A DNA stretch of 22,221 bases from positions 1 to 22,221 of IMG/VR virus record IMGVR_UViG_3300043595_000029, one strand, 5' to 3'. The DNA is from a virus. The position numbers and the translations under genes were made by a program. Below the pieces are notes generated by a model. That model searched no databases, was not told the DNA's origin, and was given only the letters and a program-made list of their open reading frames with translations. This document shows positions 9,011 through 15,129 of the stretch, one piece after another. Every line of letters begins with the position of its first letter. The first letter of the stretch is position 1.

Positions 9011-9827
9011 TATTGCGCTCAATGGAGCTTTACTGGTCAACGGGACCATCGGGGCTGGGAAGCTCTCAGCCAGTTCCGTCGTCGCCCTCAATGTCGTTAC
9101 CGGAAGCTTAACCAGCGACAAATTTGACACGACTGTTATCAACGTAGGTGGCGGCGGTTCGAAACCAGGAAAGTTCGCGGTCTTCAATGCGGCTGGGTCG
9201 CAGATCGGGTTTATCGGTGTGGAGAGCGGCAATGACGGCGCGTGGTTTAAGACGATGCGCGTCGGCGGATCGAGTTACGCAAACGGAATCCTTCGGGCGG
9301 ATGCCAGCGGGAACGTGTCAATGGACGGCGCGACCTTCACGCTCACGCTGAATGGGGTAACCACCGAAATTGCCAATCTCTTGGACGCAGCTGTTTATGT
9401 GGGACTGCGCATAAAGCAGGCTTCCGCTCCAGGCACAAAAACGGTTATCTCGCCCAACAGCGTCGTCATCTCGGACAACAGCGGCTGGACTCCGGTGACT
9501 ATATCGAATTCAGGAACTAGCGGATTTCTAGATATCACGGAAAGCACTTCGAGCCGAGCCTTTACGGTAATTCCAGGTTCGTCACTCGTTAACTTGAACG
9601 GGATGAACTTAGACGCGACCGGCTATATCAACTCAAATAGCCACTTTGAGGTGAGCGGTGTACGGGTAGTAGGTCCACGCAAAAGCGCCATCGGCTCCGC
9701 GTCAACATCGCACAGCGCGGGCGGCGGTGGAACAGTAGATACCGCCCTGAACAATCTCGGGACGATTATTAACGCAATCGTGAACCGCCTTGGAGCCACC
9801 AGCGGGCACGGGATGACATCAGATTAA
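8985..9827 (+). CDS. Tail fibre ORF, likely +1 continuation of the tail-tip protein
   Basis: A fibre-like protein of 280 residues from tandem ATGs at 8985/8988; the frame stays open further upstream, but that part is an Arg/Ser-rich shadow of the tail-tip gene. Real coding begins near 9006 (GNIALNGALLVNGTIGAGKL) and continues with beta-structured fibre modules: KFAVFNAAGSQIGFIG, NDGAWFKTMRVGG and ADASGNVSMDGATFTLTLNG, typical of gpJ C-terminal (DUF1983-like) and side-fibre regions. The KFAVFN...GAWFK unit repeats the one ending the upstream ORF. Three readings are possible: a separate protein coupled by the 26-nt overlap; the second half of one protein made by +1 frameshifting at AAG CGG TAA; or a one-base mutation or assembly error. 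It ends in a polar tail, 13 nt before the next gene. Confidence 0.7.
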   Translation: MMAHGSSGNIALNGALLVNGTIGAGKLSASSVVALNVVTGSLTSDKFDTTVINVGGGGSKPGKFAVFNAAGSQIGFIGVESGNDGAWFKTMRVGGSSYANGILRADASGNVSMDGATFTLTLNGVTTEIANLLDAAVYVGLRIKQASAPGTKTVISPNSVVISDNSGWTPVTISNSGTSGFLDITESTSSRAFTVIPGSSLVNLNGMNLDATGYINSNSHFEVSGVRVVGPRKSAIGSASTSHSAGGGGTVDTALNNLGTIINAIVNRLGATSGHGMTSD

Positions 9828-9840
9828 TTACAGAGGAACA

Positions 9841-10098
9841 ATGAACAAAATCGATCTATCGCCGGCGCAACAGCAGCGCCTGAAGGTCTTCAAGGCGCGG
9901 ATCATACCGCTGAAAGCGGAACTTGCTGCGCTTGAGCAGGGCGTGCACTCGATGCTTTCGACCGTCTGCGAGATGTCGGGGGCCGGTAACGACGTGAATT
10001 ACTCGCTCAACGAGGAATGCACCGCGCTTGTGGCGACTGTGAAGGCGGCGGAACTTGCCGTGCCCGAGCGCGCGCCGGCGGCGAAGAAAGGCAAGTAA
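9841..10098 (+). CDS. Hypothetical small phage protein
   Basis: An 85-aa, mostly helical protein with no recognised family. It begins LSPAQQQRLKVFKARIIPLK, has a short helical heptad-like stretch (KAELAALEQGVHSML) and ends in a basic Ala/Lys tail (PAAKKGK). The start is well set: AGAGGA lies 5 nt before the ATG. It sits between two fibre genes and its stop codon directly abuts the GTG of the next one, so it is probably co-expressed with the fibres. Small helical proteins in this place can be fibre chaperones or attachment adaptors, but nothing in the sequence shows this. Confidence 0.75.
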   Translation: MNKIDLSPAQQQRLKVFKARIIPLKAELAALEQGVHSMLSTVCEMSGAGNDVNYSLNEECTALVATVKAAELAVPERAPAAKKGK

Positions 10099-10809
10099 GT
10101 GTCTTGGTTATCACGGAATAACTTCACTGCGGCGCCGTCCGACGCTCTGCATTATTCCTTCTTGAATAAGTTGGCGGACGATATCCGCAGCTGGGGCGGG
10201 AATGTCAACGCGGGCGGGTACGAGCTCAACAACCTGAGCCGTGTTTCCTTCGGAGCGACGTTCAACGCACAGAATTTAGCCCTGTACGAAAGCGGGGCCA
10301 ATTTCTACGGTTTCGGCTTCGAGACCGGCGTTTACGGTGCTGCCATGAAGCACATCGCGGGAACGACAGGCGGGCACTCGTTTTACGTGGATAGCACCAT
10401 CCGCGCAATGTTCATTCATCCAGAGGGCCGGGTGGGCATCGGCACGATCGCGCCGGGACAGCGGGTGACGGTATACGGGACAACCTCGCTTCCACAGACG
10501 TCTGGTACGTCGCAAACCGGGCTGCTGCGGGTGGAATCAACTGCCAGCAATTGCATTGATATGGGTCTGTCGAGCGTTAGTCCCTTTGGGGCTTGGATCC
10601 AGGCCACGAACGTGTTGGCGCTGGGGACCAACTACCCGCTCATCCTCAACCCAAACGGCGGAAACGTGGGGATTGGAAAAGTCAATCCGGGAAGCGCTCT
10701 CTCGGTGGCAGGACTCGTCGAGTACGCAAATGAGGCAGCGGCGATCTTGGCTGGCCTGACTACCGACGACTTGTATTTAACAGGAACTTACGTAAGGGCG
10801 GTCTCATAA
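10099..10809 (+). CDS. Tail fibre protein
   Basis: A 236-aa fibre protein that would project from the tail and contact the host. The N-terminus (WLSRNNFTAAPSDALHYSFL, then NKLADDIRSWGGNVNAGGYEL) resembles the attachment part of phage fibres, where NxGGYxLxNL precedes a beta-rich shaft. Two copies of the fibre motif G(R/N)VGIG followed by PG occur: GRVGIGTIAPGQRVTVYG (about residues 113-130) and GNVGIGKVNPGSALSVAG (about 191-208). The C-terminus (EAAAILAGLTTDDLYLTGTY) looks like the short domain often ending such fibres. The start is GTG directly after the TAA of the previous gene, with AAAGG upstream. Which receptor it binds cannot be read from the sequence. Confidence 0.8.
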   Translation: MSWLSRNNFTAAPSDALHYSFLNKLADDIRSWGGNVNAGGYELNNLSRVSFGATFNAQNLALYESGANFYGFGFETGVYGAAMKHIAGTTGGHSFYVDSTIRAMFIHPEGRVGIGTIAPGQRVTVYGTTSLPQTSGTSQTGLLRVESTASNCIDMGLSSVSPFGAWIQATNVLALGTNYPLILNPNGGNVGIGKVNPGSALSVAGLVEYANEAAAILAGLTTDDLYLTGTYVRAVS

Positions 10810-11127
10810 ATGGCTCTATCAAACGAAGCGACACTGGCCGTACTGGCGGAAGTAGCTGCACATGGCATCGAAGCTACGACGAAGCAGATCCAAGATGCCT
10901 ATATTGCGTCAAAAATGGCTTCCGCGCTGGCTGTTCTGGATCAGGCCGTGTCGATGGATGTGCAGGACTGGACGATCCTGGAAGGTTTCCTGGGAGCGGG
11001 CGTGTCCTCAACGGCGCTGTATCCGCTTCGGGATGCGATCAAGGCCAAGCTGGCTGCAAGAGACAGCACGGGATTAGCAGTGCTGCTGCTGTCGTTTTAT
11101 GCGGCCGATCAGGCGCTTAGAGGTTAA
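10810..11127 (+). CDS. Hypothetical small phage protein
   Basis: A 105-aa protein, mainly helical and rich in Ala and Leu, with no recognised domain. No signal peptide or clear membrane span is visible; the hydrophobic stretch GLAVLLLSFYAADQALRG at the C-terminus is short. The ATG directly follows the TAA of the fibre gene, and AAGGGCGGT about 7 nt upstream may serve for ribosome binding. It lies between the fibre and lysis genes, with TAATG coupling to the next ORF. It may be a virion or chaperone component, but this is only a guess from position. Confidence 0.7.
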   Translation: MALSNEATLAVLAEVAAHGIEATTKQIQDAYIASKMASALAVLDQAVSMDVQDWTILEGFLGAGVSSTALYPLRDAIKAKLAARDSTGLAVLLLSFYAADQALRG

Positions 11128-11459
11128 TGATGGCCACGAGCTGGTTACGAACACTTGGGATCGGCAAGTATATCCTGCGGACGGCGCCGGTGGCGGCATT
11201 GACAGCCGATCAATTCGGCGTTCCGTGGGCGGCGCGAGCCGGTGAGGTTATCCGCGCCGCGCAGGAGCGGGGAGGCACCGGCAGTGAGCGCATGGCATTT
11301 GCCGTAGAGTCCATGATCGAAGACGCGCCGCCGTTGATTGAGGCGCTGGAAAAGCAGCTTGGCCGGCCGATATCTGGCGAGGCGGCGCTTGATTATATCG
11401 AGGCGCAACTCCAGGCTCACTATGACTTGATGAGGGCTGTGGGAGTGCTGAAAAAGTAA
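11127..11459 (+). CDS. Hypothetical small phage protein
   Basis: A 109-110-aa protein with no recognised family. The N-terminus is mildly hydrophobic (KYILRTAPVAALTADQFGV) without a clear membrane helix; the rest is predicted helical and acidic (MIEDAPPLIEALEKQLGR). The first ATG overlaps the upstream TAA (TAATG), but the second ATG at 11130 has better spacing (6 nt) from AGAGG, so translation may start there. Its own TAA overlaps the lysozyme ATG in the same way, placing it in the late transcript next to the lysis genes. A role in lysis is possible but not shown. Confidence 0.7.
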   Translation: MMATSWLRTLGIGKYILRTAPVAALTADQFGVPWAARAGEVIRAAQERGGTGSERMAFAVESMIEDAPPLIEALEKQLGRPISGEAALDYIEAQLQAHYDLMRAVGVLKK

Positions 11460-11911
11460 TGCGAGCCTCTAGCGCCGCGGTCGAACTCATCAAGGAATTC
11501 GAACTGTTGCATATGTCGCCGCACCTGGATTCGTCCGGAGTCCCGACGATTGGCTTTGGCCACACCGCGGGCGTTGCGTTGTCCACGCCGCCGGTAACAG
11601 AGCCCGAAGCGGTGCAGATGCTGCTGGAGGATATGGCCCGGTACGAGCAAGCCGTCCATGAGGCGGTGAGAGTGCCGCTTGTCCAACACGAGTTCGATGC
11701 CTTGGTGAGCTTCACTTTCAGCGTCGGCGTCGGCGCGCTCCGGACCTCCATGCTGCTCCGCTCGCTCAACGCGGGCGACCGCGCGGCCGCCGCCTGCGAG
11801 TTCCAGAAGTGGAACAGGGCGAGCAAGGGTGGCCAGATGGTAGTCACGAGTTTCTTGGTAGCCCGCCGGGCAGCCGAGCGACGAATGTTTGAAGGGCGAT
11901 CCGGAACTTAG
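11459..11911 (+). CDS. Phage endolysin, GH24 lysozyme (T4/lambdoid type)
   Basis: A 150-aa lysozyme that cuts the beta-1,4 bond between MurNAc and GlcNAc in peptidoglycan to release progeny. The GH24 catalytic triad is intact: Glu15 in KEFELL, Asp24 in HLDSSG and Thr30 in GVPTIGFGHT, with the same E-x8-D-x5-T spacing as T4 lysozyme (E11/D20/T26). The helical second half carries ALVSFTFSVGVGAL, matching the conserved ALxSFxFNxG segment with Ser in place of Asn, and a late W (FQKWN). Length is normal for the family. No signal peptide or SAR-type membrane helix precedes the catalytic domain, so it should need the holin to reach the wall. The start is fixed by TAATG overlap with the gene before. 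Confidence 0.93.
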   Translation: MRASSAAVELIKEFELLHMSPHLDSSGVPTIGFGHTAGVALSTPPVTEPEAVQMLLEDMARYEQAVHEAVRVPLVQHEFDALVSFTFSVGVGALRTSMLLRSLNAGDRAAAACEFQKWNRASKGGQMVVTSFLVARRAAERRMFEGRSGT

Positions 11912-11938
11912 ACCGGACCGCAAACAGTAACCGAAGCA

Positions 11939-11952
11939 CGCCCGAACGGGCG
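11939..11952. other. Short GC-rich hairpin before a ribosome-binding site
   Basis: A 14-nt self-complementary sequence (CGCCCGAACGGGCG) lies between the endolysin and the next gene and directly abuts GAGGGAGA, the likely Shine-Dalgarno for the ATG at 11963. No T-tract follows, so it is unlikely to be an intrinsic terminator. It could slow translation of the downstream gene or stabilise the mRNA; equally it may be chance in GC-rich DNA. Confidence 0.35.
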
Positions 11953-11962
11953 AGGGAGAATT

Positions 11963-12412
11963 ATGCAAAATCAAAAGTTTGTCGCGCCCGGCGGCGACAA
12001 GAATAATCGAACAGTCGCGGAGGCGCAAGCCGCCGAGCGACTGTACGGGAAACTCGGCATCCAGAGCCTTGGTATCGTGGCATTCGCGCATGCCGGGCAA
12101 GAACGGGTTGACATGGCTGACTTTGGGAGCTTTGGGATCGACCCGGCGCTGCCGGCCAATCTCCAGATACGCACATCCCCGAGCGTGGCTCCGGACGGGA
12201 CCAGCTCGGGACAGTGGGGTGAGTTTGTCGACGTGGACAAATCCCTGGACTGGCTCTCCCTGGCGCAGTTTCCGGACCAGGCGGCGGAGCGGCTGCTGGT
12301 GGCGGCGAAGCCGGGCCTCACGGCGCAGGAGATTCAGACCCGGCTGATGAACCTGCCGGGTGTGGCCAAAGCTTACGGCGCCGCAGTCCGCAAGGCGCTC
12401 GAAGCGGTTTAG
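11963..12412 (+). CDS. Hypothetical phage protein near lysis genes
   Basis: A 149-aa protein of no recognised family. It is soluble-looking, without signal peptide or membrane span. Notable segments are GGDKNNRTVAEAQAAERLYG near the N-terminus, an acidic/aromatic middle (EFVDVDKSLDWLSLAQF) and a helical C-terminus (GLTAQEIQTRLMNLPGVAKA). The start has a good ribosome-binding site (GAGGGAGA about 3-5 nt upstream). It stands between the endolysin and the holin genes, with a 51-nt leader holding a small hairpin, the loosest spacing in the late cluster. A lysis-accessory or virion role cannot be told apart from sequence. Confidence 0.75.
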   Translation: MQNQKFVAPGGDKNNRTVAEAQAAERLYGKLGIQSLGIVAFAHAGQERVDMADFGSFGIDPALPANLQIRTSPSVAPDGTSSGQWGEFVDVDKSLDWLSLAQFPDQAAERLLVAAKPGLTAQEIQTRLMNLPGVAKAYGAAVRKALEAV

Positions 12413-12425
12413 TAACCGCACGACA

Positions 12426-12545
12426 ATGCACGGGCCGCGGAGCCTTAAACATTGGCTTCGCGGCATTCTGCCGGACATTCTCGCCGCCCTGCTTATCGGC
12501 GGCCTGCTGTGGATCCTGCTGACGATCAGGAAGTGGAGCGAATGA
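12426..12545 (+). CDS. 39-aa single-span membrane protein
   Basis: A mini-protein with a basic N-terminus (MHGPRSLKHWLRG) followed by one hydrophobic helix (ILAALLIGGLLWILLTI) and a short charged tail (RKWSE). A longer frame opens upstream inside the previous gene, but ATG 12426 comes just after that gene's stop and is the sensible start; no clear Shine-Dalgarno is seen. Its stop overlaps the next ORF's ATG (12542). Between the endolysin and the holin, a one-helix protein could be an accessory holin, antiholin or truncated spanin-like protein. There is no lipobox and no periplasmic coiled coil, so a classical spanin is unlikely. Confidence 0.6.
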   Translation: MHGPRSLKHWLRGILPDILAALLIGGLLWILLTIRKWSE

Positions 12546-13126
12546 ATACGACGCATGTACCGACGTTTACGCCACTGGAGGCACCGACAATGCCCGAACG
12601 CTTGATTAAACCAGCGCTTCTTTATCTCTCCCCGTCCGCAATGCCGACCGTACCGATCCTGGCGGTTCAGATCGCAGTGTCGATCACGCTGGCGTGGATT
12701 TCCGCCGGATTTGCGTGGATCGCTGGGTTGCCGATTTCGGCCCAGGTTTTCTTTTGGGCAATGGCGGCCGACTATATTTCCGGGTTGTATGCATGTGGCC
12801 AAGGGGATGGTGGGTTTTGGGTCAGCTTCCAGTGGCGCATCGGCGTGGCCGGTATTTTCCGGAAGGCGTTGATCGGCGTCATTGCGCTGATTTTGTGGAA
12901 GATTTGCGGACTCGTCGGGCCGTCCGCTGAGTTACTTGCGGCCGGGATCACGTATCTCTGCGCGATCAATGAGGGCGCGAGCGTAGTAGCGAATCTGCGC
13001 AAGGGGAAATTCGAAGTCCCGGCGATCGCGGACGAAGTTCTACTTCGCGCGCGCCGGCAGTTTGAGGCGAAGGAAGAATTGCTGCGAGGGCGAGCACCGA
13101 TCGAAACGAAGAAGGAAGGTCAGTAA
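12542..13126 (+). CDS. Phage holin, four-span type (Phage_holin_4 / PF05105-like)
   Basis: A 194-aa membrane protein that would permeabilise the inner membrane and release the lysozyme. About four hydrophobic segments are visible: residues 36-61, 64-84, 105-126 and 128-150. The second carries MAADYISGLYA and the third follows RIGVAGIFRKALIG; this D-Y-x-x-G then G-I-x-K-K/R pattern is typical of the PF05105-type holin family. A charged C-terminal tail follows, as is normal in holins. Two starts are plausible: ATG 12542 (AGGA 10 nt upstream, coupled to the previous stop) and ATG 12590 (GGAGG at 12577-12581, 8 nt upstream, the better site). The longer form adds 16 residues with no Lys or Arg. 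Confidence 0.82.
   Translation: MNTTHVPTFTPLEAPTMPERLIKPALLYLSPSAMPTVPILAVQIAVSITLAWISAGFAWIAGLPISAQVFFWAMAADYISGLYACGQGDGGFWVSFQWRIGVAGIFRKALIGVIALILWKICGLVGPSAELLAAGITYLCAINEGASVVANLRKGKFEVPAIADEVLLRARRQFEAKEELLRGRAPIETKKEGQ
12577..12592 (+). promoter_or_regulatory. Internal ribosome-binding site and second start of the holin gene
   Basis: GGAGG at 12577-12581 is followed after 8 nt by ATG at 12590, in frame with the holin. This is the strongest Shine-Dalgarno in the lysis region and lies inside the longer reading frame. It either marks the only true start or creates a two-product holin gene. Confidence 0.6.
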
Positions 13127-14781
13127 TGAATATCAGCTTTCGCGCGGTGATTGCCGCGCTGTTGTGCCTGGCGCTGCGGGCGCAGTTCCCGGCTCCCGGC
13201 AGCGGTGGAGGAGGCGGTGGCGGAGGGGTGGGGGCCGCGAACGCCACGGCGACATCGGCGCCGGCGGTGACATCGCTCGCGGTGAATATTGCCAGCCTCA
13301 ACCTGTCGAGCGTTAGCACCGTCCTGGTGCAGTGCTGGTCCGGCACGGCGGCGCCATACAGCCCGGTGACGGTAACGTCGCTCGACCCCGCGTCGACCAG
13401 CTCCGTCACCGCGAACTTCACGAGCACGGCCAATGTGACGTGCCGGGCGAATTCTAGCGGCGGAGCTGGACCAACTGGGCCGGGCGGAGCGACGGGTCCA
13501 ACCGGCGCGGCAGGGGAAGTGACAAGCGCGGACAGCTCCGCTACAGACTCCCAATTGGTGGTGATGTCTGGGACCACCGGGAAGGCAATCAAGAAATCCG
13601 CGCTGAGTGGCGTGTTGAAAGCCGCGAGCGGTGTGCCCGCGGCCGTGACCGGTACCGCGACGGATTGTGTGCTGGTCGACGGGACATCGGGCCCGTGCGG
13701 ATCGGGCGGTGGGGTCACCTTTGTACCGGCGCGAACAACCTCACAAATCATCACGCTTCCCGCCATCGACGAGACCACCGGAGTCGGTAACCATAGGTGT
13801 CCAGGGGTTGCCGCTGGCGAGACATTCACTCGTACGAGTGGTTCAGGGAATCTGTGGGTTGGTAGAGACAAGGATTGCGCACTGACCGTAAGGCATAACC
13901 TCGTCGGGACTTGTTCCGCTGACTGCACGGCAGTCGGATCGTCGAGCGGTTTCGACCCCTCTGACCTCCCGCTTTATGAGTGGACCATCACCGGCACAGA
14001 CCTCGACCTAACAGGTACGTCAGCAATAATACCTTACCGATCCATTGTGAACGAACCAGACGCTAACATGACGCGCATTTGCGTGTCCGGTGTATGCACT
14101 TGGGCGGCGACGGGGTTCGATCCGCTGGACCGGACCAGCGACACCTTGACCGAGGAGTTCCGCGCGCCCGATGGTGGCACGGGCTCACTAGGCTGGGCAC
14201 CGTTTGATTCGCCGACACTGCAAGTGCAGGCGAGCGAATTAAATCACCCGGGAATACTGAGGATAGCGGTTTTTGGTAGCGGCTCGGGGTCCATCAGTCT
14301 AATCGCAAGCGGCCCGGTTAATTACGAGGTAGACCCGTTCTCCGACACAAAAACTAGAATGTGGTTGTTCCGGCCAAACACAACGGGTGGGGCCGTGAAT
14401 GTCGGGCTTTATACCTCGACCGCGTACACCGATTACATCATGGCTAGCATGACTGCTGATGGCGTTGGCCTGTCATTTATGTTTTGCTCGGCGAGTTGCG
14501 GCGGAGGGGCATCCAGTATTGCTTCCGGCGTTTCCGTGGCAGCGGGGGACTGGGTGACCGTGCGGTTTCGCAGCGTTGTGGCCGGAACGATACTCGCTTC
14601 TGCCGCCATAAATGGAGGAGCATTTAGCGTGGAAAAGTCCCTATGCGCCTCCGGTTGCGATGCGAGTGGGACCCTGCCATCAGTGGCTATGAGTCCGTTC
14701 TTTTTTACTTACCACGCAAGCAACCCGACCACCCTTGACCTTGATTACTACAAGTCTTATCAGACTGGGATGACTCGATGA
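13126..14781 (+). CDS. Secreted collagen-like / lectin-like fibre protein
   Basis: A 551-aa protein with a signal peptide (MNISFRAVIAALLCLALRAQ) although it lies in the phage late operon. Next come an eight-Gly run (residues 27-34), a Thr/Ser-rich beta region, collagen-like Gly-X-Y triplets (about 113-130, GPTGPGGATGPTGAAG) and a fibre-shaft segment (VVMSGTTGKAIKKSALSG). From about 340 a jelly-roll-like, possibly concanavalin/lectin-type domain begins (EEFRAPDGGTGSLGWAPF, later HPGILRIA). Close cysteine pairs occur at 263/267, 319/324, 454/458 and 507/511, suggesting disulphides formed outside the cytoplasm. The ATG overlaps the holin stop and has AAGGAAGG upstream. It looks like a fibre or adhesin made for export; whether it joins virions, decorates the host or is released with lysis is unknown. 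Confidence 0.72.
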   Translation: MNISFRAVIAALLCLALRAQFPAPGSGGGGGGGGVGAANATATSAPAVTSLAVNIASLNLSSVSTVLVQCWSGTAAPYSPVTVTSLDPASTSSVTANFTSTANVTCRANSSGGAGPTGPGGATGPTGAAGEVTSADSSATDSQLVVMSGTTGKAIKKSALSGVLKAASGVPAAVTGTATDCVLVDGTSGPCGSGGGVTFVPARTTSQIITLPAIDETTGVGNHRCPGVAAGETFTRTSGSGNLWVGRDKDCALTVRHNLVGTCSADCTAVGSSSGFDPSDLPLYEWTITGTDLDLTGTSAIIPYRSIVNEPDANMTRICVSGVCTWAATGFDPLDRTSDTLTEEFRAPDGGTGSLGWAPFDSPTLQVQASELNHPGILRIAVFGSGSGSISLIASGPVNYEVDPFSDTKTRMWLFRPNTTGGAVNVGLYTSTAYTDYIMASMTADGVGLSFMFCSASCGGGASSIASGVSVAAGDWVTVRFRSVVAGTILASAAINGGAFSVEKSLCASGCDASGTLPSVAMSPFFFTYHASNPTTLDLDYYKSYQTGMTR

Positions 14782-15128
14782 AACTTTTACTACTCGCTCT
14801 CTTTTCCGTCGTTGCATTTGCACAAGCGAAGTCGGCCATCCTCACCTGGACGGACGCCATCAATCCGGCTGGAACGACGTACAACGTCTACCGGGCGCCA
14901 GGGCCGTGCGTGTCCACGCCAGCGCCGGTTTTCGCCAAGATCGCCAGCGCGGTCCCGGCTAAGACCTACACCGATCCGGCGCTTGCTCTCGGCACGTACT
15001 GCTACCGAGTGACAGCGTTCGGCGGCGGGTTGGAGTCTGATCCATCAACGGCGGTTGGAGCGGCTGTTCCTCCGGCGACTCCTGGCGGGTTGAGCATCAC
15101 AGTCACGGTTACGGTGACGGTCCAGTAA
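14778..15128 (+). CDS. Secreted FN3-domain protein
   Basis: A 116-aa protein with a clear signal peptide (MKLLLLALFSVVAFAQA) and one fibronectin type III-like domain: AILTWTDAINPAGTTYNVYR forms the first strands, and YTDPALALGTYCYRVTAF the characteristic late strands with the Tyr-x-Tyr-x-Val pattern. It ends in a Thr/Val-rich run (ITVTVTVTVQ). The domain type is common in secreted proteins of Acidobacteriota. The start overlaps the previous stop as ATGA, with GGGA about 8 nt upstream. FN3 domains bind carbohydrates or proteins on surfaces, so a role with the neighbouring exported proteins is likely but the partner is unknown. Confidence 0.75.
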   Translation: MKLLLLALFSVVAFAQAKSAILTWTDAINPAGTTYNVYRAPGPCVSTPAPVFAKIASAVPAKTYTDPALALGTYCYRVTAFGGGLESDPSTAVGAAVPPATPGGLSITVTVTVTVQ

Positions 15129-15129
15129 C

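Noticed and set aside
11420-12802. Minus-strand ORF of 460 aa opposite endolysin and holin
   Set aside because: It crosses several firmly identified plus-strand genes and is Arg/His-rich, as antisense shadows in GC-rich DNA are.
12966-13928. Minus-strand ORF of 320 aa opposite the secreted fibre gene
   Set aside because: Val/Thr/Pro-rich antisense of a GC-rich gene with signal peptide, good ribosome site and fibre motifs on the plus strand.
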